DNA of 64,000 nt from Mallotus nudiflorus (taxonomy: Eukaryota; Streptophyta; Magnoliopsida; Malpighiales; Euphorbiaceae): NCBI GenBank assembly GCA_947683625.1, contig CANTUR010000044.1:1302001-1366000 (forward strand), given 5' to 3'. Position numbers and translations under genes: made by a program. A model generated the notes under the pieces. The model was given only the letters and a program-made list of their open reading frames with translations, was not told the DNA's origin and ran no database searches. Below, piece by piece: positions 1 through 12,500 of the stretch (positions are counted from its first letter, which is position 1; each line of letters begins with the position of its first letter).

Positions 1-576
1 AAAGTATCTAAGTAGTTATATTGATGATAAATCACATGTAAAACATTTGTATTATTGAAAGAGAGTGTTATATTAAAGTTTTATTACAAAATAATGACAA
101 TGTTAGTTGATAGAATATTAAAGTGTTAGAAATTGAAACCACATACCTCTAAATGTTACAAAAAAAAAAAAAAAATGTAAGTGAAAATGCATCTAATCAC
201 AATGTTCTTTTTTGTACTTATCCCTAAATAATTATGATGTTTATATTTATAATTCTTTGAAAAATTATATTTGTGAAATTTACATTTTAAAGCTCACTTT
301 TAAATAGTTTTTATTAATATTTTTAATAATACATAATTTAAAAATAATAATTATTATTTATTACTATATACTATTTTTATATAATTTATGACTTATGTAT
401 GAAATTTCATTAAAAATAATATCTTTAATGCTTGCATTTATATAAAGCAAACAAAGAAAGAAGTATTTTAATGCTTGCACTTATATAAAACAATACCCGA
501 GCACTTGCATTAGGGATGGCTGTTCATTAGTTGCTTCGTTGCACCATTGATGGATCAAAACTTTATATGCTTGCAG
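1..576. other. AT-rich intron tail, no exon seen
   Basis: No coding exon was recognised here. The stretch is strongly AT-rich, with an A tract near 160-175, and ends in a TTGCAG acceptor at 571-576. It is best read as the 3' part of the intron before the first visible ABC transporter exon. The exon carrying the start of the Walker A loop lies to the left of the window. Confidence 0.6.
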
Positions 577-3500
577 GCAAGTCAACTATTCTCCGATTGG
601 TCTTCAGGTTCTTTGACACTCATTCTGGAAGCGTAAGATTCAATTTTTCTGCTTCAGGGATCTAATTGATTTCAACTCTGTTTTTTGGAAGCATTCTTTT
701 TAAGTAGTGTCTGGTGGAAGATTCGACCAAGAAAATTTTCTTCAACTTTTTTCCTTTAATTTTTGAGATCTATACTACTGTTATATTCCAATTTGAGCTG
801 TTTCCTTGCTGCAATTAGAAACTGGGATTTACTTCTCGAGTCTTGACAGATAAGGATTGATGGTCAAGATATACGGGATGTAACATTGGATAGCTTGCGG
901 AGGTCTATTGGTGTTGTCCCACAAGATACAGTAAGTCTATTTGAGCACTTAATCATTATTCATTTAATTATTCATTTAATTCTGTTGTGTTTTATGTCAA
1001 TTTATAGTTCCCATGTGAGATCTTGCAAATTTGTGATGCTGACTGGCAAAACTACTCTTTCTTTAATGTGCAGGTGCTTTTCAATGACACGATATTTCAC
1101 AACATTCATTATGGGTGTCTTTCTGCAACAGAAGAGGAAGTGTGTATTTTGCCTTTTCACTTTGCTTGTTGAGAAGTGTTGATTGTACTTGGTTGTATAT
1201 TGCTTAATGCTCATTTCCACTCAGGTCTATAATGCTGCTCGACATGCAGCAATCCATGATACCATCATGAACTTCCCCGAGAAATATTCTACTGTTGTAG
1301 GGGAACGGGGGCTCAAGGTGAGAGGTTATTTACTGCATGGGAAGGTTATGTGTGTTATTTGAGGATTTGCAAGGGAAGGACAATATATAGTAAAGAATGG
1401 ATATTTTGCAAGCAATTTTTCATGAAGAGGACACAACCATCTGCTTTTTTTTTTTTCAATGGACTCTTGAGATTTTAATAATTGAGGATCTCTCTGTTTT
1501 GTCCCCCCTAGTTGAGCGGTGGCGAGAAGCAGCGTGTGGCTTTGGCACGTGCATTTTTGAAAGCACCTCCTATACTGTAAGCACTCCATTCTTCTTCTTG
1601 GCCAAATCTATATATATACCGATTGGGTATTTTATTTTTCTTGTTGCAGACTGAAGACAACAATATTCTTGCGTCTAGTTCTAGTTCCTTCCTTACCATT
1701 TGCCAACAACAGTCAGTCCCTTGAAAGTCTGCTTCTATTATTTCATGTGAAAATTATGCTTCTTATTTGGTAGAGTGCTTGATGGAAATGGAAAGAGTTT
1801 ACTAGGCTTTTGTAACCAAGTTCATTTGTTTTAAAATTCTACCTTGTCTTTGTATTTGAATGGTGTTCTATTAGTATTTGGATTGCCGTAATATATACAT
1901 AGCCCCTTATACTTGTCACTTTTTGTTAGTTTGACATCTTAACTTATAATTTTGCCATTTTGACACTTGATCTTGGCTAAAATGCAATTTTGAAACCCCT
2001 GTATACATATGTGGCATGGAATAGCAAATCAGCATGTGCCACGTTATAAGTATTTGATTGACCAAAAACTACGAATTATGTCATTATATTAGTGCAAACT
2101 AGTGCATTTTAGCCAAGTTTAGGTGTTAAAATGGCAAAATTATAAGTTCAAGTGTCAAACTGACAAAAGATGACAAGTATAGGGGGTCATGTATGTATTA
2201 TGCTATTTGGATTATAAGTGCTAGGTTTAAAGAAATCTTGGAGCCTTCAGTAATATCAAGATATTATTATTTTTATTATGGCTTTGTTTTAAGTACAACA
2301 TTCTAGAGGTCCAACAAGAGATTTTCCCTGTTTTTGACGTATTTCGGAAATGGGGAAATGTTTTGGGGGCATTTTAGTAATTTAGGCAAAATAGGAATGA
2401 GTTTCCCTAACACATTTCCCTAAATGAAAAATAAGTTGTATTTAAAGGCTGTTCCTGTGCCCTTACACCAATTGTTCTCCAAAATCAGATCCATTCCTCC
2501 CTCTAAACAAAACAAAAGAATAATAAGAATAAGAAGACCCAGCCGCTTTGCAAAGTTGATCACCAAAAGATCCCATTTTCCTTGTGTGTGTGTATATATA
2601 TATATATGGACTGCAACAGAATTTACTTCTGTGCTCTTGTTGATTGAGTTTTTATACATCCTTATTAGTGTTATTCTGTAAAATGGAAAGCAACTGATGT
2701 AACATGGCTTGTTTAAGCTTTAAATAAGCTCTTGAGCCCTTCAAACTAATTGTGAACACTTAGATATTCATTTTAAAGTACTTAATTTAATTGTTTTGTT
2801 GTTGTTGTTATTATTTTTATTGTTATTATTTTGATAATTCAAATAGTTCAATATCAACTTCTCCAAAAAAATAAAAATTTAAGTACTACTAAATAGTCAT
2901 ATTTGTTTGAATACGCACACACATTCCCCTATTTTTCCATTTCATATATTTTTGAAAAATGTTATTTCACCATATTAATTTTGCATTTTTCCATTGCAGT
3001 GTTTTTGTTTCCATGCTATAGTCCCATATGGGTATGCAATGTTTGTATAAAGTAAAATCATTTTACCATCTAAATGTGTCTTCAAAGGAAAGAATTTGAA
3101 AGTCTAAATTGTCATGCCCCTTGCAACTTTGTATATGGGGTAGAATAGGTGGAGATTATTGACAAAAATGAGACTGATTTGAAAAAGCTGTCCTCCTTTG
3201 AGTTTCTTTCCCATTATATATAATTCAAGGTTTAATTACAAGAATCAAATCTCTTCAATATAAGTACCTACCAAGAACAGATCTTGCCTAAGAAAGAAAA
3301 TAGATTATACAGTTAAGCCATATTTACAACATATTATGAGCTAAATGATATTCTTAAATTTCAACATATAATTCAGCTGATAGTCTGTCATGATAAATAG
3401 CTAGCATTTACATCCCCCCTCAAATTGATGCTAGGATAGGAACTAGCGGCAATTTGCTTACTAAGAACTCATGTTGTTGCCTAGGCAAAGCATTTGTAAA

Positions 3501-6500
3501 GATGTTAGCCACTTGTACAGAACTGGAGATGTGGCAACGGAATATGTTGTCAATCAAAAGCTTCTCATATAGAATGACAATCAACTTCTATATGCTCAAT
3601 ATGTTCATGATAGATTGGATTTGTTGCAATTTGTATGGAACTTGTGTTGTCTGCATGTAAAGGAGTTGGAATATATTGAACTAATCCAAGTTTAGTAAGA
3701 AGTCCATGTAACCAAATAATTTTAGAGCATTCTGTAGACGTAGCTCGATATTTTGCTTCTGTGGATGATTTAAAAACCCTTTCTTGCTTCTTGCACTTCC
3801 AAGAGATCAAAGCTTTGCCAAGATACATACACCGCCTTGTCATTGGTTGACGTGTGTTAGGGCATCCAGCCTAATCTGCGTCGTTATAGGCAGCTAGAGT
3901 AGATCCAGTGGGAAAAAATAGTCCATGTGTAGGAGAGCTTAAGAGATACCATAATATTTTGGTGGACAACAATCATATGAAGTTGTCTAGGTGAAGTCAT
4001 AAATTGATTAACTTAATGTACATTATAAGAAATGTCTGGTCTAGTGATAGGTAGATACACAAGACTGCCAACTAGTTTGCGATACAAGGTGGGATTAGGG
4101 AAATATCACCTTCCTCTCTTTTGTATTTAACATTCTCCTCCAAAGGTGTATCAGCAATGTAGAATTTTTCAAACCAGCCTGCAGTGTAGAATTTTCCAAA
4201 CCAACCTACGCAATGAGTCTTTAGTATATTTGTGTTGGTTAAGAAAATGCCTTAAGCAGATTTATGGATCTTTAATCCAAGAAAATAAGTGAGATCCTTC
4301 ATTTTAAAAGTAGCATGAAGAGACTTGAAGTTGAGTAATTAAAGATAATTAGATCCTATAATGATAATATCATCCACATAAACAAGAAGAATAACAATAC
4401 CTGTGGAAGTCTTATGCAGAAACATAGAGGCATCATATTGGCTTTGTACGAAGGAAAGCCCAAGAATAGTCCGCCAGAACTTTTCAAAGAAAACACTTGG
4501 AGCTTGCTTTAACCCATAAAGAGACCTTTTCAATAGACACACATTAGTTGAGGAGGTACTTGTCACTCTAGAAGGAAGATGCATATAAATTTCTTCCTTC
4601 AATTCCCCATGGAGGAATGCATTTTTAACATCCATTTGATGGATTGGCCAAGCTTTGGATGTAGCTATAGCAAGAATTGTTCAAATAGAAGTCATTTTGG
4701 CCATGAGAGCAAATGTTTATGGGTAAATTGTATCAAAGGTTACTAAATTTTTCACTAAATTTCATTTTGGTTTCATAACTTTAATTTGTATTTTTTGGTT
4801 ACAATTACGCAGAAAAGTCACCCAAAATAATTTTAACTAATTTAGATAACGTGACACATTGAAGTTGTCACATTATAGTCCAACTCAATAAAAATTATTA
4901 TGTCATACCTTCACATCCCCTTCTTAATGAGAATGTTGATTATAATTTTATAAGGTTGAGTGTAAAAAAATAAAAAGTTAAAAGTAAAATTTTGGTTAAC
5001 AATGTTATGAAGAAAGTGGTGTGATAGTATGTCATGAAAATTTTTGTTGAGTTGGACTCTAATATGATAACTTTGGTTTATTACGTCATCTAAATTAATT
5101 GGAATTATTTTGGGTGACTTCTCTATATAACTAAAATCAATATTTTGTAAAAAAAAAAAAAAAGATACAAATTAAAGTTATTGAACCAAAATGAAATTTA
5201 GTTGCAAAGGTTGGTAACCTTTTGAGCAATTAACCCAAATGTTTTTCTTCATAGTTATTCTTAATGATTTCCAAGAACCACAAGCCTTGTCTTATGTTTG
5301 TCCAACGACTCGTCAAATTGTGATACACCCATTTTCATCCTATGGGTTTAATTGAAGGTGCCATTGAAATATATCTCATGTATTGTTTAGCTGTAGAGCA
5401 TTTAAATCTTCTTGCATTGCCTGCTGCCAACACTTATGTTTCATGGCCTGAGTATAACAAGAAGTTACAGAAATAACAGGTGAAGTAGTAGCTAAGATGT
5501 AGGATATCCATACTTATCAAGGGGTTTGGTTTGGCGAGCTGACTTGCGATGTGGTTGTGATACTGATGTAGATTCAGGTTCAGGTGTGATTCTTGCAAAG
5601 GGTTTGATGAGGGGCATGCCTTTGATACACAAAACCTAGTTGTAGAAGATGGTAAAGATGTAGTACTTTCATTTGAAAAATTTGGTAAAAAATGATAGTG
5701 AAGGTACGGATGAAAGTTTACTTGGAAGCATAATAAAATATTGATTTTCAAAGAATATGACAATTCTTGACACTCGTATCCTTTTAGTTGTAGGATTATG
5801 GTATGGGAACCCCTTTTGATGAGGAGCGTATCTAAGAAAATCACACCTAACAAATTGGGTTGAGAGTTTATTTTGTTCATGTGGAGGTAAATGGACAAAA
5901 TAAACGCAACCAAAAGTGTGGATGCTAGAATACTTTGGTTGAGAATGATAAGTGATAATATGGTGACTTATAGTTCAATTTAGGGGCTAGAAGACGAATA
6001 ATTTAGTAAACTGCAGTACTAAGTGCTTCAACCCAAACCTAAAATGGAACAAATGACTTGAGGAGCAAAGTTCGAACCATGTCAAGAAATGACAGTTCTT
6101 TCTTTCCGCAACACTGTTTTGCTGTGGAGTGTATGTGCATGACCGTTGAAAAATAATACCTTTTTGTTTGAGAAATTCTTCAAATTCATGAGACATGTAT
6201 TCTCTAGCTAAATCAGTTCTTAATGCAGGTGGAAAATTGGGTTCAATAAATGCCAAGAAATTCTTAAAGACATCAAAGAGTTAATTTTTGAATTGAAGAA
6301 AATATATCCATGTCAACCTGCTATGATTATCAATGAATGTCACAAAGTACTTGTATTGAGAGTGAAACACAATAGGTGCAATACCCCAAACATCACTACG
6401 AATAAGATCAAAACAATTGGTAGATGAATAACTATAAGTAGGTAGAGGAAGAACTTTGCTTTTTCCCAATTTACAACTAGCACAAGCAATTCTATTATCA

Positions 6501-9500
6501 AGTAAACCGAAATTTAGTACATGAAGCAAAACCTTTGAGTTTGGATGACCTAAACAATTATGCCACAATTAATTTTTATTTTTGGCAGTAGCACAAACCA
6601 AAGAAAAAAGATTGGAATCATGAACAGGAGCTGGTATGTGTAAAGGAAAGACACGCCTGCACTTAGGCCCTTTTGCTATTGTCTACCTCGACACTTGATC
6701 CTGTGCAACACAACTAGTACCAGAAAACAGAATATTACAATTATTCTTAACCAATTGCCCAATATTAGATAAGATTATGAATCAAACTAGGAGATAAGAA
6801 AACATCTTTTTGAAAAGGAGATACATCATCAACGGTTGTAATTTGTAAAGAATCCCTGTTTGCTGTTTGGATTTCCATATTACCACTGGATTTTTTGACA
6901 TTAGAAAGGCTCTTGGAAGCATGTCATATGATTTGATGCTTTAAAGTCAAAAAGCCAAAGATTTCATATTCATTGTTACCTAAAAGTCCAAATGCTGAAA
7001 AGGCAGAGAAAATTATCTGCTGCACCATTTCTGGTGTTACAGAACCTGAGAAAGCAACTGCAGATAAAGAAGGTTGTGTCGACATGGTAGTGACATGATC
7101 TGAAATTCTGGAATCAACACCTATAGTATGGACAGGAGTTTGGAAAGTTCTATGATTTTTGTTTTGTGACCAAATCGGGCATGTTGTGATGATATGCCCT
7201 TTGGCTTTGCAATAATTGCAAAACTTCCTTGAAAGTAGTTGGCAGTATCAAGTTCTAATTGAAATCTTCTAGCAACATTATCTTGGTTGTACATGTGTCA
7301 AATAATCCCACATTTCTTTGGATGTTTTATACAGTCTAAGATTCAAAAGAATATGAGGCTTTATATAACCTAAGATCCAACTCATTATACGTGCATCCTT
7401 TACTTCCCGCTCAACCCCTTTTGTAACATCTCTAGATTTAGAATCAAATCTGTCAAGATGTTCACACAATTCTTTTCCGTTGACATGTGTTTGGAATTGA
7501 AATTCCCAAGCAAAATAATTCTTTCCTGTAAAATGAGTGCAAAATACTCAATTTTTTTAGAAGACATGATTGGTATAGCAAATAATTCCACTTAACGAAG
7601 AAGTGATATAACCCAACAGCCCACAACAACCCAAATAACTAGCTAAAAACAATTCCAATGATTGAAAACTGAAAGCCCGTATCAACTTAGAATCCTTAAC
7701 CTAGAAATGATAGGACTAAATCTTGAAACTTACAAGATAAAGAGAGCCATGCATTTCAAATTTTGATTACAAGCTCTGATACCATGACAAAAATGAGACT
7801 GATTTGGAAAAAGCTGTACTCTTTTGAGTTTCTTCCCCATTATATATAATTCAAGGCTTAATTACAGAAATCAATTCTCCTCAATCTAAATACATACCAA
7901 GAATAGATCTAGTTTAAGAAAGGAAATAGAATATGCAGTTAAGCCATATTTAGAGCATATAATGAGCTAAATCATATCCCTAATCTGTCATAGAGACAGT
8001 TAGCATTGACAATTGTTTCCTTGTTTTCCAAAAGTACATCAGTTGGAAGCATATTTATTAAGGCGAGAGGCACATTAAGGTGCAAAAGGGTTTGGAGCCT
8101 AGGTGCAAGGCGCAAAGCACAGGTGCACACCTAAGTGATGTAAGGCACAAAGAGAAGAAATTTAAAATTATAAAATCCTAATGAAGAAAATGAAAAGGAA
8201 ATTTTGAAAATGAAAATAGAAAATGTTTTCTGTAATTAAACAAGGCCTTTTAATTTCTCGTGAAAGTGATGAATGGAAAAGAGAAGGGTTTCATAAAATA
8301 GAGAGGGAGGGAAGATTTTTGGCTATTAGCAATTTTGAATCATATATTATTAGTTAGGGAGTGAGGATGTGTTTTGGGTTACTAGCAAATTTTGTTATCA
8401 GCTCTATATCTAACCAATGGTCAGATTTTAACTGGAAGTTAGGATTGATAAGCATTTGATAGTTCATATGTGCAATTCACGATTTTTCTAGGTCATTAAG
8501 CCAGTTATTTTGTCCAATAGCAAGTTTGAATTATGCATTATCAGCTCTAATGGTAACTTAGCTCAATATTCTAATCCATTGGTCAGATTTTAACTGGAAG
8601 ATAGGATCAATATAGATTTTATAGTTCATGTTTGCAACTGAAAAATGAAAAACAATTAGCCAGAATCGAAAAACACCGTGAAGTTCACAATAATTTTAGG
8701 TCATTAAACCAATTGGATAAGAATATACCTTTGACTGGTTCAGTTACACAAATCTAATCCTTTGTCTTTGATAGGCTTAATTTCAATATGCTCCATTTGC
8801 ATACTTTCATGACAACACATTTTACAGGAGTAACTGTTGGTCTTTCTTTGAAATGTTGCAACTATTTTGGTTTCCCTCTGATTTGATTGATCAGCTTTCT
8901 CTAGCAACCTTAGAAGATTTATATCCTCGTTATATCAATAATAAACACAAATATCCTATTTTTCCTCTGTAAACCAATTATTTTATCACAACTTTTTTAG
9001 GTATAGTGTTAAGTATATGGTAAATCTCTCTGAAGACCATTTAAATGTGATACTACTTTCTTCACTGCTGTTATTTTGCTTTTGATGTGTTTGTTTGCAA
9101 TAGACAATTATTTGTGGTCTGTTTCTCTAGTTTGATTGAAAAGCTTTATTTAGCAACTCAACAAGTTTGACATCCTCATTTTATCTACAGTTAACATGTA
9201 TATTCTTTCTTTTTCACCATAAACCAGTTATGCCATTAAAGATATCTATTGGTGTTGTGGCAAATCTCTCAGAAGACTGTTTAAAGGCGATATTACTTTC
9301 TTCTCTACTGTTGTTTTGCTTTTGAAGTTTGAGTTTGCAATATTCCTCTGAATCTCTCTTAACATTTCAGTAATAATCATTAATTTTCTTGTTTTTCATG
9401 ATATAATTTAGGGGTCGTTTGTTTCATATTCCAGAATGAAAATTGAAATCGGAATCAGAGACGGAATAGAAGAGAATTAGAAATGGATTAAAAATTTTAA

Positions 9501-12500
9501 CAAAGTTTTTGGTTTTCAAGGGAATTGAAATTGGAATCAATATTGTTTATATATGAAAATATATTTATAATTATTTAATACATAATAAAACTTAGCGTTG
9601 TGATTATCAATTGTAAAAAGTTATTTTTTAAATTGTTTATTAATATTTACTCAACTATTATTTTAATTTTTAAAATTTATTTTAAAAATTACTTGTTATT
9701 TTAATAAATATTTTATTAAAATATTAAAATATTTAAATGATTATTTTATTAATTTATATATTTTATTTCATTGCTTCAAAAAATATATTTTATTTCATAA
9801 ATTTTAATAATATATGATAATATATAAATATTTGACTAACTTATAATTAGTTAGACTTGATTCCTGGAATCCATTCCTTACCCCCATAAATGGAATGGGT
9901 GATTCCCATTAATGGATGAATTCATTTTCATTTCCGTGCAAAACATTAGGAAACACTAGGAATCTAATGGTAAAAAAAAATAAAATTAGGAATTTAAATC
10001 GCTCATTCTGATGTTGATTCCTATCCTTATTTTTCATGAAACAAATGAGCCCTTAATAGTTTAAATATGGGTATTTAATTGCATTCTATTTCTACCTGGT
10101 CAAATTTTCAGCTTGAAGAACTAAATTATGCATGATGTAAATACCTCAGTTCTTTTCTTTCCTCTTGGTTTTATAAATTGGATGGTTTTGATTTTTACAG
10201 GCTGTGTGATGAAGCTACCAGTGCATTGGACAGTACAACAGAAGCAGAGATATTAAATGCACTGAAGTCGTTAGCCAATAATCGAACTTCAGTCTTTGTT
10301 GCTCACAGGCTTACAACTGCAATGCAGTGTGATGAGGTAAGCATTTAGAAATCATATAATCTTCATAGGATCTTGAAGTTTTCGCTTATGTAATAATTTC
10401 CTGACTGCATATCTAAAATAAATAAGATTTTCTAGGTATTATATAGGGTTAAAATTAGTCCTTCACTGCTAGGATTAGAAAATAGAAATCTGAAACTCAA
10501 AAGCTTTTCACACCCATTCTAATTAGGAAATTTCTGAACCAATAGTTTAGTAAGTAGAAAACATACTTCTTCAGCATCTAATTGCAACAAAATCCCTAAC
10601 AGTATTAAAATTTAAATTTTCAAGAAAAATTCTGAATTTTAGAATTAGCAATTAACTCAAAATAATTCTTAAATTTGATTTCCTTGATACATCTCTCTCA
10701 ATTACAGAAAATTCACCACTCTTGAGTCCTGTAAGTTGGAAGAATCAACACTTGGAGAGGATGTTACTTTATATTCTTGGATAAAAAAAAAAAAAAAAAT
10801 CTGAAATAACTAGCATGTTTTCCTTCATATTAACTTCATCAAAAGTTCAACTGCAAGGCACAAACCCTAGCGCCTCAAACAGTGAAATGTAAGTAACTTT
10901 ATTGATGCACATGCCTTATTGTCAAGGCAAGGTGCGCATCTCAACATTATTTTGGTTTACAGCTTTTCTTTACCCCACTTCTTTTAATTGGCTCTTAATC
11001 TATAAATACACGCGAATGTGCACATACGTGTATACTTTTCCAAGGTTGATCAACTATCCATATGACATTACCAGCACGCCGAATCAAAATTTAAACAGCT
11101 ATAATAAAGAGAGAAGTCCGTATAGCTTTAGATCACATTCTTAACAGTCTACTAGGAAAGAAAACATTGTTGTGAGGGTTTTTCTTACATTTTCTCTTCT
11201 CCATTTCTCTGTGTCATCGATCTGATCATTCTACCTTGTTTTTTTTGCCTTTTCTAAATGTTTCTCTCCAGTCCACTATTATACAGATAGAATTTGAGCC
11301 AGGCTGGGCTGGGGGCTTCGCAGACTCTGCCCAAGCCTGGACTTTTCTTGGGTACGTGGGATCAGGTGTAGTGCCTAGTGAATTGTTAATTATGCCATCT
11401 CTTAGATTAATGTTTTGCTCTTGGTGTCTGTCAAAGTATTTTATGAATAATGGAGTTGTGGATTACGTGTTTGTCAGTTTTTTATAAATTCTACTTGTTT
11501 CTAATAATCTCTTATGTGCTTATCTTCTGTGCTTCACCTCTCTTAGGTGCAGGCCACCTTTAATAAACTATAATTACATAGTTTATCAGCACATATAAGA
11601 TAAATTGTAGTTTTCAATTTTGACAAGTTCTGGAATTGCAATGAATGGAAAAATTAGCTGGAATTCCTCTTTATCTTCTAGTTATTCCAGTTTATTCCAT
11701 TCATGATCTCTTTATCTTCTTTCACTAGAATAAATTCCTCTTATTTTTCTGACTTAATTTCATCTCTCTGGACTCACCATTTTGCAAATTATTTGATGTC
11801 TGAACGCTCAACACTTTTGATTTTTTAACATTTTCATTTCTCTTGCATGACAACAAATATGTCAGTTCTTCTAAGACAAACATGTGCATCGCTCAGACAA
11901 TATAACGTGTCTAACACTGTATAATTTCTTTTGATACTTGAATGTAGCAATTTTAGAATGTAATCTTTTGAGTTAAATCCACATAGCAAACCCACCTAGG
12001 TAAATGATTTCCATGCCATTTGCTCCAAAAACTTGAGTTAACTTTTTAAACTCTAATGTACAAAAGTTGGTCCACAAACTCAGGTTGTCCACAAACTAAA
12101 GTTGTCCACGCAGCATTCAACTTGAATGCAGTATGGGGGCCAAAAAAAAAGCATGAAACCAATGTTGGGCGATTGGTTCCTCTCTCCTCTTGTTTTATTG
12201 AACAGCTGTGACTTTGATTGGATTCTTTGACAAGTTGAACTACCTTTCATCTTGAAGCTTTGAACAGGTTTACTTGTCTTAGAAGGAGGGAGGCAGAGAG
12301 CATCAACCCTTTTTGTTCTGCATATTCATACCAAGCTTTTGTAATAATTTATTACATTACCCATTTATATAATCTTGAAAATAAACTTTCTTGTACAAAA
12401 CTGTTTCTTTGAGATTTTTGTTTTTTGCCATAAGTTTTAGAGGTTATCTTATTATTTAGTTATTGATTCACTTCATTTCTCACTGTGTGAAAACAATGAT

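Larger units (their letters stand above)
3160..8011 (-). mobile_element. Full-length, inactive Ty1/copia retrotransposon in antisense within the ABC transporter intron
   Basis: A 4852-bp LTR retrotransposon on the strand opposite the host gene. The LTRs (3160-3412 and 7785-8011) begin TGACAAAAATGAGACTGA and end in CA. Flanking 5-bp sequences ATTAT (3155-3159) and ATTGT (8012-8016) are a near-perfect target duplication. A tRNA-Met primer site lies inside the right LTR and a polypurine tract inside the left LTR. Gag, integrase, reverse transcriptase and RNase H remnants follow in copia order, all broken by stops and frameshifts. The LTRs have diverged by many substitutions and indels, so the insertion is old. 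Confidence 0.9.

Noticed and set aside
2420..2681. Opposed 79- and 85-residue frames
   Set aside because: They overlap on opposite strands in an intron and include a TA run; no recognisable domain.
5434..5913. 159-residue minus-strand frame
   Set aside because: It lies over the integrase-to-RT hinge of the copia relic but in a different frame from the recognisable copia wording, so it is a shadow.
8050..10950. GGCGCAAGG-type words as a possible SINE
   Set aside because: Only short scattered fragments near 8050-8150 and 10855-10950, without A/B boxes in order, a tail or a TSD.
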